From Schumannella luteola (GTDB lineage: Bacteria > Actinomycetota > Actinomycetes > Actinomycetales > Microbacteriaceae), in NCBI RefSeq assembly GCF_013408685.1, contig NZ_JACBZY010000001.1:682001-746000 (forward strand): a stretch of 64,000 nt of DNA, written 5' to 3'. This document shows positions 39,701-47,831 of the stretch, piece after piece. Numbering within the stretch: position 1 is the first letter of the stretch; each line of letters opens with the position of its first letter. The position numbers and the translations under genes were made by a program. Below the pieces are notes generated by a model. The model had not been told where the DNA came from. It was given only the letters and a program-made list of their open reading frames with translations, and made no database searches.

Positions 39701-40695
39701 ATCCCATCGGCGCCGACGACCGGCGAGTCGGTGGGCAGGCGCGCTCCGTCGACGACGAGCAGGATGTGCGGCATCTCGCGGCCGCCTCCGCCGCCGGCGA
39801 TGAACCGGGGGCGTTCGCGCAGGTCACCGGGCAGCAGCTCTTCGAGATCGGCCAGGTCGGAGCCGATCATGCGGGCGGCGCCGAGACGGTCGGAGCTGCG
39901 GTGCGAGTGGGTGTGCGGCAGCCACTTCGTCCACTCCCAGAGCGGCAGCTGCGCGGGACCGGCGAGCACCGCGATCTGCAGGCTCTCCGGGTCGTGCAGG
40001 GTCGCGAGGCCGAGCACCATCGACCGGGCGAGCGAGCGCACCGACTCCTCGTCGGCGCCGGTCACCTCGAGGCGGGCGTAGTCGCCGATGTCGACGGCGA
40101 GCGGCAGGCGCGGCTGCAGCTCGTGCGTGAGCATGAAGCGGTGCGCGGCGGAGGCGGCGACCGGGTCGAGCTGCGCGAGCGGCGGCAGGTCGGGCGCCTC
40201 GAGGGTGATGCAGAGCGGCTGGTCGGAGACGCCGATGCGGGTGTGCAGGAAGTCGTCGTCGCCGCCGGAGCGCTCCCAGACGCGGGTGCGCTCATCCGCC
40301 ATGAACGGCAGCACCGACGGCGCCGGGCTGACCCAGTTGCCGTGGCGGCGCTGCTGGCGCGCGGCCGTGCGCACCGTGTCGCGCAGCTCTTTCAGATACG
40401 CCAGGTACTCGCGACGGTTCTCGAGCACGGATGCGGCCCGCTGCGCGCGCTGACGCCATCCGTTGACCGCGACGAAGCCGAGCGACGAGAGCAGGAACAT
40501 GCCGCCGGTGATGAGTCCGGTCGCGTTCTGCTGCGAGAAGGTGATCATCACGATCGAGCCGATGCTGCCGAGCATAGGCAGCGCCGACATCAGCACGCCG
40601 CCGGCGCCCTCGCTGGGGGCGAGCTCGGGCGGCGGCTGCACCTGCACGGTGCCGCTGGGCACGCGGGGCGGTGCGAGCCGGGGTCCTCTGCTCAC
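36718..40695 (-). CDS. eccC: Type VII secretion ATPase EccC (FtsK/SpoIIIE family, three ATPase domains)
   Basis: 1325 residues from the GTG at 40695 (GGAGGAGT upstream, overlap of 4 nt with the FHA gene). Two TMs lie at about 37-80, then a basic stalk. The three P-loop domains have Walker A GATGSGKSE (about 478-486), GPLSGKSTM (about 837) and GDAGTGKSS (about 1122), with FVLVDFKGGA, FYVLDFGGGTF and LFVVDYRR as Walker B-like strands. The first domain carries the R-finger-linked DUF. EccC powers export of WXG100 heterodimers; domains 2 and 3 bind substrate signals. This is the fused EccCa-EccCb form, usual outside mycobacterial ESX-1. Confidence 0.95.
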   Translation of the reverse strand: MSRGPRLAPPRVPSGTVQVQPPPELAPSEGAGGVLMSALPMLGSIGSIVMITFSQQNATGLITGGMFLLSSLGFVAVNGWRQRAQRAASVLENRREYLAYLKELRDTVRTAARQQRRHGNWVSPAPSVLPFMADERTRVWERSGGDDDFLHTRIGVSDQPLCITLEAPDLPPLAQLDPVAASAAHRFMLTHELQPRLPLAVDIGDYARLEVTGADEESVRSLARSMVLGLATLHDPESLQIAVLAGPAQLPLWEWTKWLPHTHSHRSSDRLGAARMIGSDLADLEELLPGDLRERPRFIAGGGGGREMPHILLVVDGARLPTDSPVVGADGMQGVTVLDLPARWNELDDALTLRLALAAEVRSVADQAEVVALGRLAERFTPDSVSIAEAEATARRLMPLANAGASTGAEVALSGQAELVELLGMPDVREIDYDRVWSPRLERDRLRVPIGQDTNGVPLVLDIKEAAQQGMGPHGVLIGATGSGKSEVLRTLVLALALTHSSEQLNFVLVDFKGGATFAGMADMPHVSAIITNLGSELALVDRFQDALQGEVVRRQELLRAAGNFANVSDYEKARRGGRTDLAPLPALLIVADEFSELLAAKPEFVESFVNIGRVGRSLQVHLLLASQRLEEGKLRGLDTYLSYRIGLRTFSAAESRTVIGVPDAYTLPQEPGVGLLKVGTEELVQFRAAYVSGSPPRRRISSGSSGGGPGEIAAEIEIFTAAATGEEPEPDVDPAALVQREPEEERSTFQIAVDRMAGKGPEAHQVWLPPLKEPPSLDQLMSDLVVDPELGLVSPSWRATGGLTVPLGIVDVPLEQRRERLTVTLGGAAGHAAIVGGPLSGKSTMARSLVTSLSLTASPLELQFYVLDFGGGTFTGLQKLPHVAGVATRTEQESVRRTVAEVQGIIDAREIYFRENGIDSIDTYRLRRSQGVVDDGYGDVFLIIDGWSTLRTEYELLEPTILTIAARGLSFGVHLVVTANRWLDIRSNLKDLIQTRLELRLGDPSDSEIARKAAANVPSGQPGRGLAPGGLQMLGAVPRIDGIGDAAALVDGVDDLVARVSAAWTGPRGPKLRLLAKLLSLEEARQQAGPEYPRLLLGVDEQALAPFGIDPRSESHLFLYGDAGTGKSSFLRGIAQEITRLYGPNEAKLFVVDYRRALLGELPQEYVGAYLTSHEMAMGGMAELSAFFSSRIPGPDVTPDQLRERSWWKGAEGFILIDDYDLVATSQGNPIAVLQPLLAQAGDLGLHVILTRRSGGASRAAYDPIIQRFTDLGVTGILLGGSPEEGALIGRVKAIPSEPGRAQIVSRERGLFTGQLVYSPPSHA

Positions 40696-42527
40696 TCGGA
40701 CTCCTCCAGAAGCGTGCTGATCGTGAAGACGCGGTTGCCGAGGCGCACCCGCGCTCCGTCGTCGACGGGGGTGCGCACCCCGGGCGCGAGCCGCTCGGCC
40801 TCGCCGGTCTCGTCGACGAGGAAGGTGCCGTTGGTCGAGCCGGTGTCGGTGACCCAGGTGCCCTGGCGGGTGAGCTCGAGCCGGGCGTGGCCCTTCGATA
40901 CGGTCGACTCGGGATCGCGCACGGCGACGGCGATCTCGAGGGCGTCGTCGGCGGTCGGGTTGCGGCCGAGCAGCACGGTCGCCGGGATGGGCGCCTGCTC
41001 CTGCTGGCCGGTGTCGAAGGTGAGCACGACCCGGGCGCGGCCGCGCAGCTCGGTGAGGGTGAGCTCGGTGTGCCAGTCGCCGGGGCTGCCGGCGCCACGG
41101 CCCTGGTCGGCGGGAGCGGATGCGGGTGCGGGCTGCTCGGGCGGCAGCGAGTACGCGACGCGGCCGCCGGCGCCCTGGCGTTCGCCCGCCGGGGTTCCCG
41201 GCTGAGCCGGTGCGGGCTGCGGCGGCGTGGGCTGCGCGGGCGCGACCGGCAGGGCCGCGGCGCCCGACTGCGCTGCGGCGCCCGGTTGCGCACCGGGCTG
41301 TCCCGATACCGGCGGCACGGACGGCGAGCCCGCGGGCGGGACGACCCCGGGCGGCGGGGCGACCGAGCTCGGGTGAACAGGCTGGATCGGATGCTGCTGC
41401 CCGGGCTGCTGCGGGGCGCCCTGGCGGGCGAAGCCGCCGGGGTGGCCAGGCTGCGGCGCGACAGGAGGCTGGCCGGCGCCGGGCGGATATGCACCCGGCT
41501 GGGCGGGCTGCGGCTGCTGCGGCTGCCCCGGCTGCATCGGCGGCACGGCGCCCGGCTGTCCGGTCGCCGCCGGCGCGAGCCCGGGCATCGGCGCGATCCC
41601 CCCGGGCAGGACGCCGGGCTGCGGCGCGGGCGCCGAGCTCGTGGCGGGCACGCCGCCGAGTCCCGACGACGGGTCGAGCGAGAGCGGCACCGCCGCGGAG
41701 GCGAGAGCGGGGGCGGCGACGGGCATCCCCGCAGCCGGCGCGGTGCCGGGCGCGGAGACCGGACGGGCACCGGGCAGCGCCGGCGCGGCGGCCCGCGCGC
41801 TTCGCTTCGGCACGGCGACGACGACGGTGCCCGCGGCGAGATCGCCCCACGAGCGGCGACGGCCGGTGCCGTCGAAGGCGGCGGTCAGCTCGACGAACCA
41901 GGCGCCGAGTCCGCCGACGAGCCACCCGGCCGAGGTGACGACGCCACGCAGCAGCGAGCGCCCGAGGCCCGGCGACCACGGTCGATCGAGGCGGGCGACG
42001 CGGATGCGCAGCAGCAGGTTGCCGAGCCCGAGCCCGGTTCGCGCCTGCAGCACCACGAGCCCGAGCAGCAGCTCGGCGACGATCACCGCGGTGAGCACGG
42101 GCGACCGCAGCAGCAGCTGGGCGCCGACGCCGACCGCCGCGACGACGAGGGCGTCGATCGTGAGAGCCGCGAGCCGGGCGCCGACCCCGGCGGCGCGCTG
42201 GCCGTGCACGATTCCGCGCGCGCTGGCGATCGCCGCGGGCGCGGGCGATCCGGCCTGACCGCCGACGAAGGGAGCGCCGGGAGCGCCACCGGGCATCCCC
42301 GGTGCGCCCGGAGCCCCGTATGCCGCGGGCCCGGCGGGACCGGGAGCGGCGGGAACCGGTGCGCTCGGCGGCGGTGCCGCGGCGACGACGCCGTGCGGCG
42401 CGACGACGAGCGGGGCGCTCTGCGCCTGCTGGGGCGAGCCGCAGTAGACGCAGCGGGCGCTGCCCGGCGGCAGGGGCTGGCGGCAGTTCCAGCAGGTCTG
42501 GCCGCCGGGGGTCGTCGGCGCGCTCAT
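40692..42527 (-). CDS. Zinc-ribbon / RDD membrane / FHA protein of the T7SS locus
   Basis: 611 residues, ATG overlapping the eccD stop (ATGA). Order: zinc ribbon CWNCRQPLPPGSARCVYCG (12-30), Pro/Ala linker, an RDD domain with TMs (about 105-230; AAGVGARLAALTIDALVVAA, RTGLGLGNLLLRIRVARLDR, WGDLAAGTVVVAV), a 250-residue Pro/Gln-rich linker, then a C-terminal FHA domain (about 515-611; ATVLLGRNPTADD, VSKGHARLEL, TGSTNGTFLVD). It sits between EccD and EccC in an overlapping operon, implying a phospho-Thr recognition input to the secretion machine. The RDD fold may carry ions; that is family knowledge, untested here. Confidence 0.85.
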   Translation of the reverse strand: MSAPTTPGGQTCWNCRQPLPPGSARCVYCGSPQQAQSAPLVVAPHGVVAAAPPPSAPVPAAPGPAGPAAYGAPGAPGMPGGAPGAPFVGGQAGSPAPAAIASARGIVHGQRAAGVGARLAALTIDALVVAAVGVGAQLLLRSPVLTAVIVAELLLGLVVLQARTGLGLGNLLLRIRVARLDRPWSPGLGRSLLRGVVTSAGWLVGGLGAWFVELTAAFDGTGRRRSWGDLAAGTVVVAVPKRSARAAAPALPGARPVSAPGTAPAAGMPVAAPALASAAVPLSLDPSSGLGGVPATSSAPAPQPGVLPGGIAPMPGLAPAATGQPGAVPPMQPGQPQQPQPAQPGAYPPGAGQPPVAPQPGHPGGFARQGAPQQPGQQHPIQPVHPSSVAPPPGVVPPAGSPSVPPVSGQPGAQPGAAAQSGAAALPVAPAQPTPPQPAPAQPGTPAGERQGAGGRVAYSLPPEQPAPASAPADQGRGAGSPGDWHTELTLTELRGRARVVLTFDTGQQEQAPIPATVLLGRNPTADDALEIAVAVRDPESTVSKGHARLELTRQGTWVTDTGSTNGTFLVDETGEAERLAPGVRTPVDDGARVRLGNRVFTISTLLEESE

Positions 42528-43873
42528 GAGGTCATCATCCCCCGCAGCAGGTCGATCACGCCCGCGGCGAGCAGCCCAGCGGGCAGCGCGAGGGCGACGG
42601 TCATGCCCTCGAGCACGTCGGCGAAGCGCGACCACGACAGCGAGCGGGCTCCGCGCGAGATCGGGATGACCGCAGCCCCCGTCGCGACGCCGGCGCCGAG
42701 GGCGACGGCCGCGATGAGCAGCACCCATCCGACGTCGCCGAGACGGGTGATCGCGACGACGCCGGTGCCGATCACGACCAGCGCCGCCGCGCGCGGAAGC
42801 CACTGCAGCGCGGGAACGGCGTAGCGCCGGGCGCCGAAGATCAGCGCGAGCGCGACGCAGACGAGCACGCCGATCTGCCCGCCGAGCACGATCCCATCGC
42901 GCGAGAAGCCCGACACCGCCGTCGGGGCGCCGAGAGCCGCGGCCGTGCAGATGATCGCGGTGCCGACGAGCAGGCGGGCGGATGACGCATCCACGAGTCC
43001 GCGCACCGCCGCGAGCCGCACCGAGACGCCCGGCTCGGGCAGCTGCTGGCGCACCGACCAGCGGGTGGTCTGGTAGCGCTCGTAGTCGATGAACATGCCC
43101 GGCGGCACATCGAGCAGGGTCGTCGGCAGGATGCGCAGGGTGGCCGGGGTGAGGCCGAGAGTGAGCGCCGACGCGGCCGTCGCATCCAGTCCGACCAGCA
43201 GGGTGAGCCCCCAGATGCCGGCGAGCACGAGCAGCAGCACGGTTCCGGTCGCGACGCCGGCGCGCATCGAGCCGGACCGCGCGAGCAGCGCGAGCAGGCC
43301 CGCGACCACGGCGGCGGCGAGCAGACCGGTGAGCACGGCCGCCTGGGTGGTCGCGGCCGGCAGCAGCGGCACGGCGCCGACCCCGGCGGCGAACGCGAAG
43401 GCGAGCGGGGCGACGGCAGAGACGATGCCGGTGTGGCGTGCGGTCGCGATCGCGCTGGCGATCGCGCTCAGCGCGAGCACCCCGGTCGCGATCAGCCGGG
43501 CCATCGGGTCGAGCGAGCCCGGCAGCATGAGCGCGAGCACGGCGGCGAGGATGCCGGCGGTCGCCGCGATCCAGGTGATCGAGGAGGTGCTGGTGACGGT
43601 CTCGGTGCGGTCGCGGCGGCGTCGCGGGGCGACCACCCGCTCCCCGAGGTCGATCACGGCGAGCACGTCGCCGTCGCCGAGGCTGCCGATGTCGCGGTCG
43701 AGCTCGATCTCCGCACCCGACGGGCTGACGAGCATCCGCCCCTCGCCGACGGCGTCGACGCCGAGTCGATGCAGCACGCTGTCGAGGCGCGCGCTCAACG
43801 GCAGGGAGAGATCCCAGCGTTCGGCGCCGTCGATGATCGCGATGCGGCGCCGTTCCTCGGTCGCGGACGGCAC
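42524..43873 (-). CDS. eccD: Type VII secretion membrane channel protein EccD
   Basis: 449 residues, GTG start 6 nt after AATAAT. An N-terminal ubiquitin-like YukD domain (1-85; RIAIIDGAERWDLSLPLSAR, DVLAVIDLGERV) is followed by about eleven TMs (WIAATAGILAAVLALMLPG through ALPAGLLAAGVIDLLRG). EccD dimers form the bulk of the ESX membrane pore. A second, divergent EccD is encoded at 50085-51440, so this locus could assemble hetero-EccD complexes or two machines. Confidence 0.9.
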   Translation of the reverse strand: MPSATEERRRIAIIDGAERWDLSLPLSARLDSVLHRLGVDAVGEGRMLVSPSGAEIELDRDIGSLGDGDVLAVIDLGERVVAPRRRRDRTETVTSTSSITWIAATAGILAAVLALMLPGSLDPMARLIATGVLALSAIASAIATARHTGIVSAVAPLAFAFAAGVGAVPLLPAATTQAAVLTGLLAAAVVAGLLALLARSGSMRAGVATGTVLLLVLAGIWGLTLLVGLDATAASALTLGLTPATLRILPTTLLDVPPGMFIDYERYQTTRWSVRQQLPEPGVSVRLAAVRGLVDASSARLLVGTAIICTAAALGAPTAVSGFSRDGIVLGGQIGVLVCVALALIFGARRYAVPALQWLPRAAALVVIGTGVVAITRLGDVGWVLLIAAVALGAGVATGAAVIPISRGARSLSWSRFADVLEGMTVALALPAGLLAAGVIDLLRGMMTS

Positions 43874-43879
43874 TTAACG

Positions 43880-43885
43880 ATTATT
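43880..43885 (-). promoter_or_regulatory. Internal leaderless promoter of eccD-FHA-eccC
   Basis: Minus-strand AATAAT (43885-43880) with 6 nt to the GTG, in the 53-nt gap after the WXG100 gene. It would allow the machine genes to be expressed independently of the substrates upstream. Confidence 0.6.
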
Positions 43886-43926
43886 CACGTCGAAACGGCT
43901 GCGGGCGAACCCGAGCACGTTCGACG

Positions 43927-44238
43927 TCAGCCCTGACCGGGGAAGCGCTTCGCCGAGGCCTTGTCGCTGGAGACGTAGCCCGCCGCGATCTCCTCGGTGG
44001 CGCTTCCGACCTGGCCGAGGATGCTCGTCATGTCGTTGATCGAGACCGACCAGCTGCGCTGCGCCTCGGAGTAGGCCTGACGTGCCGCGCCATCCCAGTT
44101 CGACTCGAGCGCGCGCACCCGCTGCTCGAGGTCGCCGAGCACGCCGGCGAGGTGCCGGCTCTCCTGGCCGAGCGAGGCCGCGACCTCGCGCAGGGTCTCG
44201 GGGGTGACGGAGAAGCTGCCGTTGCCGATGTCGCCCAT
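43927..44238 (-). CDS. WXG100-family protein (103 aa)
   Basis: ATG at 44238, two bases after the previous stop. Helical hairpin with the W-x-G turn at NWDGAARQAYSEAQRSW and conserved Ser/Leu heptads before it (LRQEV-type LREVAASLGQESRH). C-terminal export-signal-like segment YVSSDKASAKRF, resembling YxxxD/E (Y-V-S-S-D). WXG100 proteins form antiparallel dimers and are exported by EccC. Pair with the gene at 44241-44558. Confidence 0.88.
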   Translation of the reverse strand: MGDIGNGSFSVTPETLREVAASLGQESRHLAGVLGDLEQRVRALESNWDGAARQAYSEAQRSWSVSINDMTSILGQVGSATEEIAAGYVSSDKASAKRFPGQG

Positions 44239-44240
44239 GG

Positions 44241-44558
44241 TCACTGTCCTCCCATGAGGCTGCCGAGCCCCTTGATGGTCTGCTGGTGCGATTCCTCGGT
44301 GGCCGCCTGGTCGCGCTCGGTGGCGCGCAGCGACTCCTCGAAGCGTGCGAGCGTGTTCTGCAGCTTCTGCACGTCGGCGTTCCACCGCTGCATGAGCTGA
44401 TCGTGCGACTTGGCCGCGTCGCCGGCCCAGGCGCCCCGCAGGGTGTCGAGGTGGCCCTGGATGCGGCGCACGGTCGCGTTGACGTCGTCGTGCGCGCGGC
44501 GCGCGGCTTCGGCCCCGTCGCGCAGCGCCCCCTCGGTGGCGGAGATCTTGTCGGCCAT
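44241..44558 (-). CDS. WXG100-family protein (105 aa)
   Basis: ATG at 44558, overlapping the PPE-like stop by one base. W-x-G turn at RGAWAGDAAKSHDQLMQRWN, long helices on either side (ALRDGAEAARRAHDDVNATV; FEESLRATERDQAATEESHQ). Its C-terminus TIKGLGSLMGG is nearly the same as that of the WXG100 protein at 48156 (TISGLGSIMGA), so the two WXG100 pairs are paralogous. Partner of the 103-aa WXG100 protein. Confidence 0.88.
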   Translation of the reverse strand: MADKISATEGALRDGAEAARRAHDDVNATVRRIQGHLDTLRGAWAGDAAKSHDQLMQRWNADVQKLQNTLARFEESLRATERDQAATEESHQQTIKGLGSLMGGQ

Positions 44559-45919
44559 CAGCTCAGTGCTCCTTCATCGTCACCCGACGCGCGTCCCCCG
44601 GCGCCGGCCGACGCCGATCGCGGCGTCGCATCCTCGTCTTCGTCGACCTTGGGGGCGAGCGGTCCGCCCATTCCCCGGCCGGCCTTCTTCTTGTCGGAAC
44701 CGCCTCCGGCCGCTCCGCCACCTCCGCCGCCCATCATGTTGTTGGTCGCCCCTCGGCCTTCGCCGACCGCGGCTCCCGCCGCCGCTCCCGCGCCGCCGGC
44801 TCCCCCGCGTCCAGCGCCGAGCAGGCCGCCGCGACCCGAATCGGCCGTGGCTCCCGCGCCGCCGGCGCCTGCCGCGCCGACACGTCCGCCGCCGGCGAGT
44901 GCACCGCCGGCGCCGCCGCCGACTCCGCCGACTCCGCCACCGCCGAGGCCCGCGAGCTTGCCCGCGCCGAGCGCGGCTGCCGCACCGAGCCCGCCGCCGA
45001 GGGCCGCGCCTCCGAGTCCGCCGCCCAGGCTTCCGCCGAGGCCACCACCCAGACCGCCGCCGAGTCCGCCGCCGACGCCGCCGATGGTCGTCGAGCCGCC
45101 GCCCAGGGGGCCGTCGGCCGTGACCGGCGGCTGCAGGGTGGTGCCGCCCGTCCAGCTGCCGTCGCCGGTCTCCGGAGTGTGGTCGATGATCGAGCCGGGC
45201 TTGCCGATGCCACCGGCGAGCCCGCCGCCGGTTCCGGCCGTCGAGCCTCCCGGCGTCGCGACGCTGCCGCCGTTGACGGTGGAGTTCGAGCCGCCGTTCG
45301 AGCCGCCGGTCGTCGTCGAGCCCGGTCCGGGCACGCGCGTTCCGGGGCCGTTGTCGCCCGTACCATCGCCGGTGCCGTCTTCTGCGTCGCGGTCGTGGGA
45401 CGCCCAGTCCTGACCTTCGACGTTCTGCGACATCGACGGGCCCATCTGCGTGGAGACGCGGGTCAGCGCGTCGGCTGCCGCCTGCTCACGTCGGTTGCCG
45501 AGCCAGCTGTTGATCGTCGCCATCGCGGCTTCACCCGCCACGACGGTGATCGGCCCGAAGTAGATCGCCGTGCCCACCTCCGCGCCACGCACGAGTGCGG
45601 TCGTGGTCGAGTCGAGCTGACCGTCGGGCAGGTTGGCGAGTTCGGCGGACGCCTGACGGCGCGCCGCGTTCGCCGTGTCGAGACTCGCGCGAACGGTCTC
45701 GATGTCGCCCATCAGCTTGGTCGCCGACTGATACGCCCCGAGCAGGCTGGTCGTCGCGGCCAGACCCGATTCGCCGGTGAGCCCGTGCTGCTCTCCGACG
45801 GCCTTCACCACCGGGGTCAGCGCCTCGAGCTGTCGCGCGAGCGTCTCCGCGCCCGGCAGGTACCAGTCGCCGGATCGACTCGCCAGAGCTGCGAGCTTCT
45901 GCTCGTTCTTGCCCGTCAT
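44558..45919 (-). CDS. PPE-like T7SS-associated protein with long Gly-rich C-terminus (453 aa)
   Basis: ATG overlapping the subtilase stop by 4 nt. The helical N-domain (1-165) begins KNEQKLAALASRSGDWYLPG and has a central TAIYFGPITVVAGEAAMATI. A linker rich in Asp/Gly/Thr (DGTGDGTGDNGPGTRVPGPG) follows, then about 200 residues dominated by Gly/Ala (GGGLGGGLGGGLGGSLGG) and a basic-acidic end (GSDKKKAGRGMGG, then DEDED). No WXG. Gene order (subtilase, this, two WXG100) suggests that it is secreted with the WXG100 pair. It has C-terminal similarity to the product of 35072-36340. Confidence 0.65.
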   Translation of the reverse strand: MTGKNEQKLAALASRSGDWYLPGAETLARQLEALTPVVKAVGEQHGLTGESGLAATTSLLGAYQSATKLMGDIETVRASLDTANAARRQASAELANLPDGQLDSTTTALVRGAEVGTAIYFGPITVVAGEAAMATINSWLGNRREQAAADALTRVSTQMGPSMSQNVEGQDWASHDRDAEDGTGDGTGDNGPGTRVPGPGSTTTGGSNGGSNSTVNGGSVATPGGSTAGTGGGLAGGIGKPGSIIDHTPETGDGSWTGGTTLQPPVTADGPLGGGSTTIGGVGGGLGGGLGGGLGGSLGGGLGGAALGGGLGAAAALGAGKLAGLGGGGVGGVGGGAGGALAGGGRVGAAGAGGAGATADSGRGGLLGAGRGGAGGAGAAAGAAVGEGRGATNNMMGGGGGGAAGGGSDKKKAGRGMGGPLAPKVDEDEDATPRSASAGAGGRASGDDEGALS

Positions 45920-47244
45920 CTCATTCCTCCCTGGGATGCGCCGCCGCGCCGCCGCGTGAGCAGCACGACCAGCAGAATGACGACGCCCGCGACGACCAGG
46001 AGGCCGACGATGGCGACGACGATCAGAACCGGCAGGATGCCGGGTCCCGACGGCTGAGGATCAGCTGCGTCGGTGGTGGGTTTCGCACTCGGTTCGCCGC
46101 CCGTCGAGACCAGCGCCTTCTTCGCCGCAGCCACATCGGCGGCGCTCGGGACGCCGAGGTGTCCGGGTTCGCTCATCAGCGGGTTCTCGTCGGGGTACTG
46201 CGTCGGGTCGAACTCGAGCAGACGGGTGAGCGACGCGGGACCGTAGCCGTACCCACCCTCGTAGCGCGTGAGCTCATGGCCTCCGGCGCCCGTGTTGCGG
46301 ATCAGCGACTGCACGAGCTGGTTGCCCGACGCCTGAGGGTACTTCTGCGAAGCGACAGCGACCATCCCCGCGACGAGCGGTGCCGCCAGCGACGATCCCT
46401 GTGTACGGCGCCCGGCGTCGCCCCAGGTGTCGCCGGCCGAATTGCCCTGCGACGAGAAGCCCACCCCGGCGGCGACCACCGTGGTCGATTCGAAGCTGAC
46501 CGGCACGCCACCATCCGTCTGAAGGTCGCCCGTCTCCTGGAGCGCATTGACGGCGATCACACCGCTGGCGTTCGAGGGGAAGATCGCGTTGTCAGTCGTC
46601 GAGTTCGCATTGGCGGCGACGATGACGACGCCGCGCGCGATCGCGTCCGCGATCGCCAGCTCGTCGCCGCGCAGGTGGCTGCTCGCCCCCTGCGAGATCG
46701 AGATCACGCGGTTGCCGTCGGCGACGGCCTTGCGCAGGATCAGCCCGAAGACGCTGTAGGGCGTTCCGTCGATCGTCTTGGTGCAGGTCGCACCGGCGCC
46801 GCTCGTCGGATGCGCGTAGACGGTGACCGCGGCGCCGGGGGCGATTCCGCGGACGCTCCCGGGGCCCGTCCCGTTGCCCACGATGAGTGCAGTGACGTCA
46901 GCCGAGTGCACCGCATCGCGGCTCGCGGTCGTCGTCGCAGCCGACCCGCCGCAGATCGACGGCTCGGGGACGGTGATGTCGGCGCCGCGGAACACGTCCA
47001 GCGACGCATTGAACGGACCGTCGATCACCGCGACCTTCACGCCCTTGCCTGTGAAGCCGGCCGCCTGGGCCGCCGGCACACCGTACTTGGCGTACCACCA
47101 GTCGGTCGACGACGCAGCGGATGCGCCAGTCGCGCCGAAGAGGACCGCCCCGAAGACGACGGCGGCGGCCGCGATCAGGGCGACGGCTCGTCGAGCGGGC
47201 GCTGTCCGTCGTCTGAGGGAGAGCACGGTCTGGGTTCCGATCAC
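45916..47244 (-). CDS. Membrane-anchored subtilisin-like (mycosin-type) protease with atypical Asp motif, copy 1
   Basis: 442 residues, GTG start. A signal peptide (about 15-44, AVALIAAAAVVFGAVLFGAT) precedes the S8 domain: D75 in KVAVIDGPFNAS, H113 in AVHSADVTALI, S285 in GSSLAAPLVAG. A C-terminal TM (about 407-432) with RRR completes the mycosin layout. The Asp box reads D-G-P rather than D-S/T-G, and the His box H-S-A rather than H-G-T; the protein at 48607 has the same changes, so they are a subfamily trait. Start lies 3 nt after the 161-aa gene. Confidence 0.88.
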   Translation of the reverse strand: MIGTQTVLSLRRRTAPARRAVALIAAAAVVFGAVLFGATGASAASSTDWWYAKYGVPAAQAAGFTGKGVKVAVIDGPFNASLDVFRGADITVPEPSICGGSAATTTASRDAVHSADVTALIVGNGTGPGSVRGIAPGAAVTVYAHPTSGAGATCTKTIDGTPYSVFGLILRKAVADGNRVISISQGASSHLRGDELAIADAIARGVVIVAANANSTTDNAIFPSNASGVIAVNALQETGDLQTDGGVPVSFESTTVVAAGVGFSSQGNSAGDTWGDAGRRTQGSSLAAPLVAGMVAVASQKYPQASGNQLVQSLIRNTGAGGHELTRYEGGYGYGPASLTRLLEFDPTQYPDENPLMSEPGHLGVPSAADVAAAKKALVSTGGEPSAKPTTDAADPQPSGPGILPVLIVVAIVGLLVVAGVVILLVVLLTRRRGGASQGGMR

Positions 47245-47247
47245 GCC

Positions 47248-47733
47248 TCAGACGCCGTCGAACGCGGATTTGCCGGCGTCGGCTCCAGCGGTGGCGGCGT
47301 CACCGGTGCCGATCGCCGAGGCTCCGGAATAGGCGCTGCCCGCGGCGGTCCCGGTTCCGGATCCGCTGGCGTTCGCGGCGGCGGAGGGTGCCGGCGTCGC
47401 GGTCGCGCCGTCGATGAGGGCGAGGAACTGCTGCGACTCCTCGGCAGAGATCTCGTTGCGCTCGACCAGCTGCCGGGCGGCATCGCGCAGGGCGTCGGCG
47501 TTCGCCGTCAGGTTCTGACGCAGGCCCTCCGTCGTAGTGGCGATCGCGCTGGCGGCGCTGGTGAGCCAGCTGTAGTAGGTGATCTCGGGAGCGACCGAGT
47601 GGGTGGTGCCGTCGTTGCCACGCACGCTGCTCGTGACATCGCTGCCCGTGCTGAGTCCCTCTTGCGCCGAGGTGAACTTGCCCAGGTTGTAGATCAGTGT
47701 CTGCAGATCGAGGGAGATGTTGGACGCGGCCAT
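47248..47733 (-). CDS. T7SS-linked hypothetical protein (161 aa)
   Basis: Helical, no signal peptide or TM. Begins MAASNISLDLQTLIYNLGKF; the middle has helix pairs (ITYYSWLTSAASAIATTTEG, LRQNLTANADALRDAARQLV) reminiscent of the WXG100 superfamily but without WXG. The last 45 residues are Ala/Gly/Ser-rich (AANASGSGTGTAAGS). It lies between the WXG100 gene and the subtilase gene. It may be a further secreted substrate or chaperone; no family recognised. Confidence 0.6.
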   Translation of the reverse strand: MAASNISLDLQTLIYNLGKFTSAQEGLSTGSDVTSSVRGNDGTTHSVAPEITYYSWLTSAASAIATTTEGLRQNLTANADALRDAARQLVERNEISAEESQQFLALIDGATATPAPSAAANASGSGTGTAAGSAYSGASAIGTGDAATAGADAGKSAFDGV

Positions 47734-47831
47734 GGAGCTGATCCTTCGAGGTGGGCGGGCGAGACGAGACGGCGATGCCGCGCGAACGGGCCGCCGCCGG
47801 ATGGCGACGGCCCGCAGCGCGGCGAATCAGC

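Noticed and set aside
36667-41205. Open frame of about 1512 codons on the plus strand opposite eccC
   Set aside because: Mirror of eccC codon bias; no recognisable motifs and composition of a shadow frame.
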